Source of the DNA: Prostheceraeus crozeri
Lineage: Eukaryota > Platyhelminthes > Polycladida > Euryleptidae
Length of the DNA: 64,000 bases
Direction of reading: 5' to 3'
NCBI GenBank assembly: GCA_907163375.1
Contig: CAJQUW010010391.1
Coordinates: 62,001-126,000 of the forward strand
A program made the translations under genes and the position numbers. Shown piece after piece: positions 32,601-42,775 of the stretch. The notes under the pieces were generated by a model. The model was given only the letters and a program-made list of their open reading frames with translations. It was not told the DNA's origin and made no database searches. Numbering within the stretch: the stretch's first letter is position 1; every line of letters begins with the position of its first letter.

Positions 32601-34020
32601 TTTTGGAATCTTTTATGGCCTGGAGACGAAGGCCATCTCCTGGCGAACCTTTAAGTCTGACGCCTTAGTTGATATCAGCATTGAAATTTTCTAAGTCGGT
32701 TTGCCGAAATTTGGAATGTCCGATGCTATCATCGGAGTTCACCTACCCCAACCCAGTCGGGAGGAGAACTGATTTCCACAAGTAGAGTTTCCACTTATAT
32801 AGTTTGTGGCGATCAGCTGATGACGCAATATCCATCATCCAAATCTTCAAACACGTCTATCTCCGGTTCTAGTGCTCCGATTGACTTCAAATTTTGACAG
32901 TCATGTTTTCTCGCTCTCACCTTTCATGTAAGACATCCTTCGACCCTCTACGATGACCAGAAGCCAAGATGAAAAAACTCAAAAAACTCAAATTTTCAAA
33001 AGTTCCAAAATCTTGGAAAATGCGCAAAAACTCGATATTCAACATGCTCTCATTTGGAAACGAAAACTTCCACGCATCTGAAAAGATAGGATCATAGAGA
33101 ACAAAGTGCTTTCTTGCTCCTAAAAGAAACCCGAGCTCTTCATTCACTTCCAATCCTCCGCTATTCATCGCCAAAGGTGGCCACAATTAAACATTTTCAG
33201 GAAAAAATCCCGTGTAGAGACCCAGTGTGAAGAAAATTTTCGACTTTCTCTCTCCGATTCACTTGAAACTCACCCTCTAGATGCAAAATGGCACGCTGAT
33301 TCCAAATCTGGTCTCTGTCTTTACGTACGAGGCTTCGTTCACCCGCTAGAGCCATTTTCATAGAAATTCTAACTCTGTCGTTTTTTTGGTGATGGACAAA
33401 AATCTTAAGGTCACTCTCACATCCAAACGAAGGCAGATATGAACAAGCCGTGTCTTCCACTGAGTTGGTCTCACTCTTAGCTTTCAAACGAGCCATTGCA
33501 CGACTTTCTACGATCTCTAGAACCAAAGTTGGCAGTCTCGTTCCAAAAGGGGGGAGGTCAGAACTTTTTCTCTCCGGTTGAGCTGAAATCAAGTTGCTAG
33601 ACCCAAAATTGGCCAAAACGTCCGAATATGCACTCCGTTTTTCCATCCGAGCACTCCTTCATGCCGAAAAATGGACTTTCTCATCCCAAAACATCCAAAA
33701 CCTGCCTTTTTCTAACTCTGGCGTTTTCCTGCCACTTTCCTCTCTAAACCCAGGAAAATAAGACCAATCTGAACTTTCCAATGCATTTTTCTCATTAATA
33801 GCTTTCAAATGAGCTATCACACGACTTTCTACGATCTCTACAACCAAAGTTGGAAGTCTCGTTCCAGAGGGGGGGTAGGGAACAGTTTCTTCCTCTCGGA
33901 CCCATTCCTCCCAGCACATCCTTGGCCATTTCCTTCCTCTCTCCAGAGGGGGGGGGCTGAGTCAGCATGATGACTCATTGCTCCTCATTTTGCACTTGAT
34001 TTTGTTACGGGATTACTACT
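29544..34020. repeat. Right inverted arm of the giant foldback
   Basis: Inverse of 22065-26679. Relative to the left arm it lacks most of the roughly 500 bp matching 25290-25800. It has extra units of the TCAAACTTTACTTTCTCAAA repeat (31260-31500), and a private block (31640-31980) that matches the central spacer in inverse. An AG run (29943-29959) mirrors the CT run of the left arm. Confidence 0.75.
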
Positions 34021-34026
34021 CTCCAT

Positions 34027-34683
34027 TTATCTGCTACTGGGCTATTTTGAGCTACGAAAGCCTGGGGATGCCTCGATCCAACTCCCTCTGATTTTGATTT
34101 TTTCGCAAATTAATCGGTCCCAAAATTATAGTACAACGCAATTGGTGCATACTCGTTATCGGATGAAAAAGACTTTAAACAATGCTCGGAGAATATGTAT
34201 TCAATTGCATTGCAATCACTAAGTGGCACTGAACACAATCCAAACAAATATTTCTGAAAGCTACTATCACAGTTATAAAACTTGAAGAAAAAGAGACGGT
34301 AACTGTTTTTCAAAATGAATGAATGCACCAATAATATCATCAGGTCTGATAATAAGTCCATTTTGACGTAAGATATAGACTTGGGATCCACTATTCGCAG
34401 CATGAAACTGACAGTGGTGCTTAAGGGATATTGCTATTATTATGTTAAAGTCGGTTCGCATCCGTCTGCATTTTCACTTCTGTGTCTACAGAAGTCCTTC
34501 TGTTTTACAGAATGTGCGGTCTGTAACACAAACTAGGTCTCCGTGCTTACAGAAGCGTTTATGAGAAGAACACAGAATGCTGATTTTATAAAATAAAGAC
34601 AAGTTGAAAGAAACTCAACTCGTCTGTAAATATAGAATCATCTGATTGGCTAAGTAATGACCACTATACATGATTGGCTCATG
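34027..34683. other. Unassigned sequence left of the 34692 hAT
   Basis: Two overlapping minus-strand frames (34110-34403 and 34273-34461) have no recognised family and are short. If the MADF-Harbinger element on the far side of the hAT extended leftward, this would be its left flank, but I see no TIR. Confidence 0.35.
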
Positions 34684-34789
34684 TAAATACACAGGGCTGC
34701 CGTGGGGATTGAATTTTGAGTCCCCCATCCTCACAGAAAAACCTGTGGGTATCCCCACAGAGTCCCCATACCCGACACAGGATAAGACA

Positions 34790-35942
34790 TATAATTTATA
34801 TGCTACATTTCCTCAAATGGATAACTGATATCCGAGAATTCAATTCCAGTGAAACTTCCGGCCGAATAGTTTGATATATGCTCAGCTTTGTCACCCTTGA
34901 TATAACTTTCTTCATAAAGAACATTGCAACACTGTCATTCTTCGCAATCATATGGAACATGTATATCATTGGCAATCATGTAATCATACGGCACATGCAC
35001 ATCACTCAGCGGTGAAGTTTCAAAATGAAAGCGTAGGCTATATAAATTTCTTAACAAGCAACTCGAGATGCCGTCTGCTTTGCTACTTGTGTCTACGGAC
35101 CTGTCAGAGGAAATCTCGATCTAAGGTCATCAATCACTGTGAAATGAAACTATTTGTAACTTTTGACTATTCGACTATTATTTCTATGTAGGTTCTTCAT
35201 CAACGAAATAGACTTAATTTTAGGGATCTTCAGGCAGAAGTTTAACTTTTTATTTAAACTAACTTAAGGTGCCTGTTTTTCTCACACCTTCCTTTTATTG
35301 CAAGCGTGAGTAGTTTTGCATTACATCTGAGGCAGGGCGATCTATTTTGAGTAGTTTTTGAGCACCGATTCTCGCCCAACCAGAACATACCGGTGTGTTG
35401 CGAGAGCAAGCACTATAAATTTTTGTAGAATGTATGAGTCACATATGCAAATAGGAACAGCAGAAAAAGATGAAATCACTAAAAAGATTGAAGATTTCGG
35501 ACGACCTGTCAAGGGTGTAACAGGATGTCTTTGGTGTAATGAAACTTTTCGCTGCACCATTACTGACCAATGTCCTTGCCATTGACTACTACACCACTGA
35601 CAACATTCAGAAAATCATTTTTAGATTACTATAAAAGCTGAATTGAAATTCAGTCAGAACGACGACTGCGTTTTCTAGTCCGGGAAGATGATAGGTTTTC
35701 ATAATTTTGGCTGTATTAAAAATTTATTAAATTTAATTTTAATTTTTAATTTTATTAAAAAAGTTATTCTCTTGTGATGTCGTCCGTTGCGCCATCAAAT
35801 TAGGTCAAGCATGCGTTATGCAGTAAGCATGCATACTGATCGAGTCAAATGTACATGCAATTCAAAATGTTTGGGGTTTGACTTGGAAGATACGTGGTTC
35901 TTGCTTTTTCATTCAGCTGTTGCTCTTTTCATCTAGTTTCTT
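34790..35942. other. hAT interior, left part
   Basis: No recognised gene. A 75-codon plus-strand frame at 35358-35585 (RTYRCVARASTINFC) resembles nothing I know. The last 60 bp is a repeat fragment ending in ATCTAGTTTCTT (35931-35942), the target duplication of the LINE. Confidence 0.5.
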
Positions 35943-36017
35943 TTTTTTAAATATGTAATAAATTTTTTTTGAAAATACATAATCAAGTTCTTTTTACAGG
36001 CAGAGAAAATTTAAAAG

Positions 36018-38195
36018 TCACAAGACATAGTCAATTTCACTAAGAGGACTCGATCGAGGTATGCATGACATAATGCTAGTTGCATTTCCCCTTTGAACGG
36101 CTAAGCTCAGACGTTGCTTCAGGAACTGAGTTGCTCTGGTCTCTTCGGTGACTGCACTTATTCTTCTTCCGAGCATCCTCACGAAGGCTCGAGCGTCAGT
36201 TCCCCATGCTCCGAGAGTCTCCATCGCAAAAGGACAAAAGCAAAAATCATGAGCTAGACTCTCATACTTCCGTCGCTTCTTATCTTCTGCTTTCGATGCC
36301 AGAATTCCTCCACCTTGTCTTGAATTTGGGATGTTGCTAGTGGCGAGCGTATCCACGCATGTGAAATCCCACATTAAAGCTCTACCGGTCTTCCAAGGTA
36401 TCAGAGTCACGCCATCCGGTCTTTTGCCGTCATCACGACTAAGGCCGTGAGGTTCAAGGACAGCAGGTATCCCGGCGGTGGCAAATGATCGTCTGATAAT
36501 GTCATTTGCTTCACTGTGTCGAATAATTCGTCCACTGTTCAGTTTACAACTCAAACCGTGATTGCCGTAAAGATCGACGTCGGCACCACATCTGCATTTG
36601 TGAGGAAAACACACAGGAGCTCCTAGTCGCAGAGCGATGGCAATTCGCAAATTCTCGTTGTTGAGTTTTAGGCCCAAACATGAAATTGGGATTGAATTCA
36701 ACCATGCACCCGCGTCTGGAGAAGATACGCAAAGCAAGCGACTTCTGTTTACTGGGTCGGATATTTGGCTCAAAATTTTCTCAAATTTGTCGTCGATTAA
36801 GGGTTTGTCCCATGAACGTTGTAAAGACCTCAATTGATGTTCTGGCTCATTTTGACTTGGGAGCTTTACTTTCCAAGAATGAAGGGCGTCAAGCTTGTCC
36901 TGATCAGATTGGAAACCAGGTAAAACATCTCGTAGAAAAGCTTCTACACCGTGTGAAGATGCCAGAAAAGCCGGAAGAGCCACGTCCGTTGCCCGTCTAA
37001 GACCCAAACCTCCCTTTGAGACCGGGAAAAAAGCTTGATCACAGGACCGAGGAGGCAATGGGCAGTTGAGTATGTTCTCTAAAGCACTTCGTTGAAGATC
37101 ATCGAATCTAATTAACAAATGAGGGAATTGATAAAATGGAAATGTTCGCAAAAGATATAAAAGTTTCGGTATTGAGAAACAGTTTTTCAATATGTAGAAA
37201 GCACTGTGGGAGTCAATATCACTTAGACAATCAATGAGTATATTGATAGAATTGAGTTTGTCCGTGAACACCGACCCGGCACTTTGAGGGAAAAGAGGCG
37301 ATCCCAGGAGTGTAGCATCTATCATTGAAATAGCCTTCATATGATGGAAAAAGGAGGATGTGACAGAAGTTGTTAGAGACATTGGGTCATACACCTCACA
37401 CTTTTGCAAGTTCATGCTTAGACCGAGGTCCGCCTGGAGAGCAATGATTGTGTTCAGGTCCTTTGTCACTTCAGCCACAGTGCCTGCGATACATCCGTCG
37501 TCTAAGTACCAACAATTGACTTTACTTGTCAAACTTTTGACCATATCATTTATCGCCAAGGAGAAACCGACCGGACCCTGTTGCATGCCTTCCCTCGATA
37601 AAAGGATTTCACCATCAATAAAAAGGTTAGTGTCGTTATTGTACATTTGCCACATAAAAGGAAAAATACTGCTGGCTCTTTCTTTGACCTTATGCAGAAC
37701 CATATCCCTTCTAATAGTATTGAAGGCGTTAGAAAAGTCAACTTTGATCATCACGAAAGGTTCGTTGATCAACAATTTCTCTTTCAAATAATTTCGTATT
37801 GTGTGTACTATGGCCTCCGCACCTTTTGGTGAGCCAACACACATCTGATTGGGATACAAGGAGTCTTTCAATTCTTTGATGGTCTTTCGAGCTGCAATTT
37901 TACTGGTAAGTCTGCGATACACAGTTCCCACTGCAATAGGGCGTACGTCATTGTTTTGTTTTGACAGTGCAAAAAGCGACGAACCATACAAAAAGGGAAT
38001 GATTTCGGTAGGAACCATGCCAGCAAGCATCAAATTGCTCAGTCTTGTAATTGCCGCCAACAAACGACTACCTGGATCTCCACAAGTTTTTGCAGTAAGG
38101 TCTTTTAAATGTTGAGGTTCGAGCAGGTCCGGTCCACTGGCAGAACCCGGAGGAAAACTAGATATTCCTCGACGAACTTCAGCTTCATCACATTG
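36018..38195 (-). pseudogene. Hero/R2-like LINE ORF, reverse transcriptase and restriction-like endonuclease part
   Basis: Read on the minus strand from about 38195: AEVRRGISSFPPGSASGPDL, LEPQHLKDL, then NNDVRPIAVGTVYRRLTSKI (RT fingers), VMIKVDFSNAFNTI (first catalytic aspartate), MQQGPVGFSLAIND, the active site CWYLDDG, LGLSMNLQKCEV and the thumb. The C-terminus has the cysteine-histidine knuckle CRCGADVDLYGNHGLSC and the PD-(D/E)xK nuclease KRPDGVT followed by WDFTCVDT. It ends with EETRATQFLKQRLSLAVQRG. The frame is open over 700 codons. It is joined to the zinc-finger part at 38105-39046 only through a frameshift at about 38190-38200, probably a disabling change. Confidence 0.88.
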
Positions 38196-39046
38196 TAAGG
38201 ATTGTTGAAATCCTCATTTAGATTGATAATGGGCAAATCGGAATTAGATTTACGTGGAAGGTGCTTTTCTATTATCTTATTGAGAGTTTCTTCGTTGCTT
38301 GGTAAGATATTATCGTCTGAGGAAAGAATCCGAATAGCACCTTTGACATCTCCCTTTTCTATTTTCCTTTGAGCCAATTTTGTGAGCTTCTCCTTTGAAA
38401 AGATAGATTCTTTATTACGGGGAGAGACCTCTGTTTCGAATTGATCCAGAAAAGGCTGTGATAAATATGAAGCAATTCGTCTGTTGATGACAGAGGAGAG
38501 GGACCGTTGATGTCGGCTAGACGACTTGGGTTTAAATAGACATTGAGATGGGAAACGTAAAAGATTTATCCAAGAGTCAACGGTATTCATATCACACACC
38601 GATGCTATCGAGGTTTGAAGAGCGTTTGCTGCTTGAGCTCTTGATGCTTTGGGGATTCTGTATAGAACAGAACCTCTCTGGAAATTTTTGAAAATAGTCA
38701 TCAAATCACGATTGCTTGGATTATTTACAGAGTTTGAAGATGCAGGTAACATATCATGATGAGATTGTCTTGAACTGACGTTTATATTCTGTGAACTATC
38801 GATCTCAACAGAAGGTCTATCATTTGTTATGAAGGTTTCATTAGAATTACAGGTATGCTTCCGTAACGTAGAAAAATTCTTGTTGCAGGTATTGCATACA
38901 ACTCGCTTGTATTGACTGAAAAACGTATTGGGGATAGTATTTCGATCTGACAAATGCATATTCACATGTTGGAAAAGGCTTTCAGTTGATGAATAAGACC
39001 GGTTGCATTCCGATACTGGGCATAGGAATGTTAGAGTGGAAGACAT
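38105..39046 (-). pseudogene. Hero/R2-like LINE ORF, N-terminal zinc-finger part
   Basis: ATG at 39046 (MSSTLTFLCPVSEC). A C2H2 finger, CPVSECNRSYSSTESLFQHV with NMH, is followed by a second cysteine-rich motif CNTCNKNFSTLRKHTC. These fingers bind the target or element DNA in early-branching LINEs. Downstream come RYRIPKASR-like linker sequence (LYRIPKASRAQAANALQ) and a lysine-rich segment with KLAQRKIEKGDVKGAIRIL, matching the linker before the RT in this group. The last about 30 codons after 38195 are out of frame with the true continuation. Confidence 0.8.
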
Positions 39047-39085
39047 GATACCAAAGGTTCGTGTTGAAAATATTAAAACTAGAGA

Positions 39086-39159
39086 ACGTAACAGCACGGA
39101 TTCGAACCAGCGACTTCAGTGCAGTTGCGTCATGACACTAACCACTCGGCTACTTCAGC
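39086..39159 (-). ncRNA. tRNA-like module with A and B boxes in the LINE 5' region
   Basis: On the minus strand, TAGCCGAGTGG (A box, 39142-39152) and GGTTCGAATCC (B box, 39098-39108) lie 44 nt apart start to start, as in real tRNAs. Acceptor and T stems do not pair and no anticodon arm forms, so it is not a working tRNA. It may be an internal polymerase III promoter, a SINE head or a captured tRNA pseudogene, ending about 40 nt before the LINE start codon. Confidence 0.6.
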
Positions 39160-39576
39160 TTTGGACGATTTGTATGTACACGTCGAAGATAATCCGAAAA
39201 AACGAAAAGTCGGTACATAAACAGCACGATTGATTGACGGCAAGATTTGACCGGCAGACAAGGCTGCTGACGTGTACACGCTATGACGGACTGAACAGTC
39301 TTCAGCCAAGAGGTCACAAGAAGAGAATAATCCAAATAGCGAATGAGGATGAGCACGGATCAAAATGACTATGGGACAGTGATGCTTCTCAGATGATGAC
39401 AAATCCAACGATGTAAACTTTACCATAAAACGATCGGTGAAAGACTCAAAAACGGAGAAAACCATACAACTTGCCGGAGAAACAACAGAACACGACCTCG
39501 CACATCGACAGTTAATATGTTGGCTTTATTATTTATATATGTTATTGTTATATATGTTGGCTTTATTGATATATAT
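39160..39576 (-). other. LINE 5' untranslated region
   Basis: About 400 bp upstream of the tRNA-like module; AT-rich TATATATGTTGGCTTTATT words occur twice at the outer end. No coding evidence. Confidence 0.5.
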
Positions 39577-39588
39577 ATCTAGTTTCTT

Positions 39589-40604
39589 GGCTTTCAAGAT
39601 CTTCTGCTTTGCATGAGCAATTTACTATCATCCTTAAATGCAATTATTACAATGTTGATTATGGTAATAAAGACATGTATTGGCTTCAAATTGAGACCGC
39701 ATTTGCTAACTTCTGTTGGATAATTAGAAAGTTATGCTTCTATAAAATCGCATTTGGTGCAAGATTAGACACGAGAAGATGATTGGAGTCGCACCTCATA
39801 ACTTTTTCAACATATCCTGCTAATATCGCCTTAGGCCTACTTTATTTTCAAATCATCGAGGTTTTCTTATACATTGAATTAGCTCAGAATTTTGATGTGC
39901 TTCTGTGGGGACACGTAGGTACCCCCACCGAAAGGTCGATTACGTAAAACTATGCATTTACAAGAGCTCAGAACGAGATTATGACCATTGAAAAGTGCCT
40001 TCACGACATAAAAATTTAAGTTTTCTGCGGAGCGGAATGACACATGTATTATTTGCTTTATGCGTTAAATATAACAGATAATTTATTAAGACTTGTTTTG
40101 TCGTGATAAGTTTTAAATGGTTAATCGGCTCTATCACGTGAGCGCAATTAAATCATATAGTCATTATGAATCAGTGATTTAATCTGTATGTACCGCAGGA
40201 TTTACCGGCGATTACACTGGCATAAAAAGGCATGTGAATTAGACTCCATTCATTTATACCATAGCACCAGATTACAGCGTTCTTCCCCTTCAGACGTCAC
40301 TGAGACGTCCAGGCCATTATTGGTCATTCAAAGTCATTGTCAATTTGTTGCGGATGTGAAATCAGCACAGATATTTCATAGAACAGAAGCGGTGAGATGG
40401 CAAGCTGTTTGATAATTAAAAGTCAGAATTTATTGAGTGATAAAATGTCAGTTCTGACTGTTTCTAGTGAATGTCAAAAATCATGACAATCCCCACAGAA
40501 TCCACATAGAAGCGCTATGGGAGCTGTGGGAGTGGCTTCAGCACCCATGCCCACCCCATACCCATGGGTACAACCACAGAATCCCCAGACCCACTGCAAT
40601 CCTG
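39589..40604. other. hAT interior, right part
   Basis: The first about 180 bp (to 39770) is the repeat also seen at 3985-4145. The rest is non-coding, ending in the CCCCACAG/CCCATACCC subterminal array. A GTGGGGACACG word at 39905 may be another subterminal copy. Confidence 0.5.
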
Positions 40605-40676
40605 TAGATACATAGAGCTGCAGCGGAGAATGAAGTGTGTGTGTAGGTGATTTCAATCACAAAGAATTTTGAAGAA

Positions 40677-41537
40677 ATGCTATTGAACGAATTACGAACT
40701 CGAAGTTGTCTCTACGGTATTAGAAGCAGTGGTTATAAAGACAACGGAAAAAGAAGATCAGCATAGGCCGAGATAGCGGGATCGATTGGAGGTGCACGTG
40801 CCGAAAAGTGTCAAGTTCGCTTCCAATACCTGCGAGGAGAGCGTAGCCGCCAGAGACGGTCATTGAAGAACAGTAGTGGACAAGCAGCTACGAATTCGAG
40901 GCTGAGTCCAATTTGTCATCAGATGACTTTTCTTGATGACTTCATCACAACGAGGAAGAACACAGCGAATCTCACAGCTCTCGGCGATGCAGAATCTGAA
41001 AATGTTGCCTCAGATGGAAGCCAATCCGACGACCAGAGAAGTGACAAATCTTTGGCGATGGACGAGCGACCGCCCGACTCCAAACTCCGAAAGCATGGCT
41101 CGTTCGAATATAAAATGGACGAGACTTTGAAAATGTGTGCCAATCTTCTGAAAAGTGAAACGAAAGAAGAGTGCCAAATATTCAAAAGTGAAGGACTCAG
41201 GTCAATGCCGATGGATAAGCACCGCTTCGCTATGCTCAAACATCAAGAGCTTCAATACAACATTCAGCAAGGATTTATAGTTCCGCCAAACGTGCGCCTA
41301 CCCATGCCACAGCAACAGTGTTCGACGGCTACAACACAACATGTTACAACACCAGCAAGTGCAAATGCAAATGGACTTTCAGTGACTCAGTTATATGAAC
41401 CATCTTCTGAGTCTGCCAAGATTTACCTAAACTTGGGAATTACATGTGATAGATGTTTCTTGGATCAAATAGTATTTTCATTAGTAAATTCAATTTGCAT
41501 CAGTCAACATAAAATGGAGAAAATATCGCTGAATTAA
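40677..41537 (+). pseudogene. MADF-domain protein, probable PIF/Harbinger accessory gene
   Basis: ATG at 40677 starts MLLNELRTRSCLYGI (preceded in frame by NFEE), then GYKDNGKRRSA, a TAG at 40764-40766 where MADF proteins have a tryptophan, and AEIAGSIGGARAEKCQVRFQ, YLRGERSRQRRSLKNSSGQA. That is a full MADF (Myb/SANT-like) DNA-binding domain over residues 1-95. QMTFLDDFITTRK follows, then an acidic linker and KHRFAMLKHQELQYNIQQ, the BESS-like C-terminal part. Harbinger-class elements often carry such a second protein that helps transposase reach the DNA. It lies convergent to the transposase on the minus strand. One nonsense codon apart, the frame is clean. It could instead be a retrocopied host MADF gene. 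Confidence 0.7.
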
Positions 41538-41690
41538 TTAAACGATTTATCGATTAATTAATTCAATTAAAATAATTAATCATTAACCACTTCTTTGCAC
41601 ACACAATCTATCTAATGATGAATTAACTAAACTTCAAAATATCGTAGTATTAAAACAACAATAAATGAGATGGATGACCATTACAATAGC
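41538..41690. other. AT-rich spacer
   Basis: ATTAATT-rich sequence after the MADF frame; no feature. Confidence 0.4.
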
Positions 41691-42070
41691 AACCGCTTCC
41701 AGGCGACCTCGGACAAGCGATCTAATGATTCAATGCCTCCGGCTTTCACGAGGTCGAAATGATATTTCAATGCGCCTTGCTCTTGGCACCACCATGAAAA
41801 ATGGCTTGCCAGCTGGGAATCGAACCCAGTCTTCGAACTGCTAACGCGGCATGAAGATCACCAAGACCAGCGAAGCACACCCTCCATGATCGTGTGAAGA
41901 ACAAGTAAAGCTTTCAGCGCGCATTATGACGTTGCCTTCCTGGTTAGCAGTTCGAAGACTGTGTTCGATTCCCAGCCGGCAAGCCATTTTTCATGGTGGT
42001 GTCAAGAGCAAGGCGCATTGAAATATCATTCGACCTTGTGACGGCCGGAGGCATTGAATCAATCATTAGA
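41690..42070. repeat. Head-to-head inverted pair of a tRNA-derived SINE
   Basis: Left arm 41720-41860 and right arm 41940-42070 are inverted copies sharing ATGGCTTGCC, TCGAACCCAGTCTTCGAAC and GCCTCCGGC-type blocks. On the minus strand the left copy has a perfect T-arm, CTGGGTTCGATTCCCAG, as in a tRNA; the A box is weak. The downstream part (CAAGCCATTTTTCATGGTGG onward) is the SINE body. The arrangement could also be called a foldback MITE, but the tRNA T-arm favours a SINE pair. The breakpoint of the 17-kb duplication lies inside the left arm (41818). Confidence 0.6.
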
Positions 42071-42135
42071 GATGACCACTATTATTTGCGAACTCTTTCG
42101 CAGATAGATAATTATATAACAATGCAGTCATCACA

Positions 42136-42767
42136 TCAGATAAAATTCTGCCACGGTACAGCACCTGCAGGAGAAAGAAAAAAATCAGCAAATTCATCTC
42201 TGAGCGAGATAAGCTCATGTGCCGACATATTTGATCCAACACGACCAATTTCAGAGGCGCCTGATGTATTATCCTCTCTCCATCGCCCAGGAATAAGCAA
42301 TCCGTCAATATCGTCACGATCAAGTAAATCAGGTGTCATGTAATTACGATTTCCGTCATTTACATTAGAATTCTCAATTTGCAAATAATAGTGCAAAACA
42401 AAAGCTGCTTTTACAAAAGTTCCACAATTTTTAATGCTTCAATTGATCCCGGGCGACCAAACAATGTCCATCTCGAAACTAACACCCCAAAACTGTTTTC
42501 AATCATCAAACGCCGTGCACGTGACAGGCGATAGCTACATGTTTTTTCTCGATTCGGTAATAAAGCTCGTCCACGAGAGGGAAAAATGCGCATCAAACAT
42601 TTTTTAATGGAAAAGCTTTGTCACCGATTATTCTCAACTTCAGTTTCACTCACTCGTTCAGCTAGCGGGATGTTGATAGTATCATCCATCAAATTGAGTA
42701 GAAGGTCGGAGTCATAGACTAAGTATATTAGGTAGAGTGATAACTCCGCATTTATTAAATCCCCAAT
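42136..42767 (-). pseudogene. PIF/Harbinger transposase, C-terminal half (copy 1)
   Basis: Read on the minus strand from the hAT edge: INAELSLYLIYLVYDSDLLL, LNIP-like DTINIPLAERV, IIGDKAFPLK (second catalytic aspartate, at about 42620), RIFPSRGRALLPNREK, the conserved YRLSRARRLMIENSFGVLVS with RW, then AFVLHYYLQIENSNVNDGN and the C-terminal tail IPGRWRED. This is the end of the HARBI1-type DDE domain. Several frameshifts separate the blocks, and a TAA at about 42415 is private to this copy (CAA in the 59400 copy). The N-terminal half lies across the hAT at 45226-46640. Confidence 0.8.
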
Positions 42768-42775
42768 GTGTACAC

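Larger units (their letters stand above)
22065..34020. mobile_element. Giant foldback element (11,956 bp) with Polinton-like ends
   Basis: Termini are AGTAGTAATCCCGTAACAAA and its exact inverse. The flanking 6-mers are CTTCAT (22059-22064) and CTCCAT (34021-34026), a target duplication with one difference. Left arm 22065-26679 and right arm 29544-34020 are inverted copies. They are nearly identical over long blocks but differ by several blocks present in one arm only. AG...CT termini, a 6-bp duplication and repeat-rich long TIRs are Polinton-style, but no polymerase, integrase, ATPase, protease or capsid gene is recognisable. Best described as a non-autonomous or gutted fossil element; fairly young given arm similarity. 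One possible coding region lies in the centre. Confidence 0.7.
35943..39576 (-). mobile_element. LINE with restriction-like endonuclease (Hero/R2 group)
   Basis: Flanked by the 12-bp direct repeat ATCTAGTTTCTT (35931-35942 and 39577-39588). The minus-strand order is 5' region with a tRNA-like module (39086-39159), zinc-finger part, RT and C-terminal restriction-like endonuclease (to 36018), short AT-rich 3' end. Length 3.6 kb and complete domain order indicate a full-length insertion; one frameshift separates the finger part from the RT. Target duplication is intact, so it is young. Confidence 0.8.
34692..40604. mobile_element. hAT transposon (non-autonomous) with CCCCACAG-type subterminal repeats
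   Basis: The left end is CAGGGCTGCCGTGGGG; the right end reverse-complemented is CAGGATTGCAGTGGGTCTGG. Flanking 8-mers are TAAATACA (34684-34691) and TAGATACA (40605-40612), one mismatch. Subterminal DNA has repeated CCCCACAGA/CTGTGGGGA and CCCATACCC words on both sides (34707-34790 and 40485-40600). There is no transposase inside. The interior holds a Hero/R2-like LINE (35943-39576) inside an older repeat related to 3900-4145. Confidence 0.75.

Noticed and set aside
35358-35585. A small host gene
   Set aside because: 75 codons, no recognised family, and located inside a hAT interior.
39086-39159. A functional tRNA gene
   Set aside because: Box spacing is right, but acceptor, anticodon and T stems do not pair.
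40677-41537. A host MADF transcription factor gene
   Set aside because: Single intronless frame with a nonsense codon, beside a Harbinger transposase; the accessory-gene explanation is simpler, though a retrocopy is not excluded.
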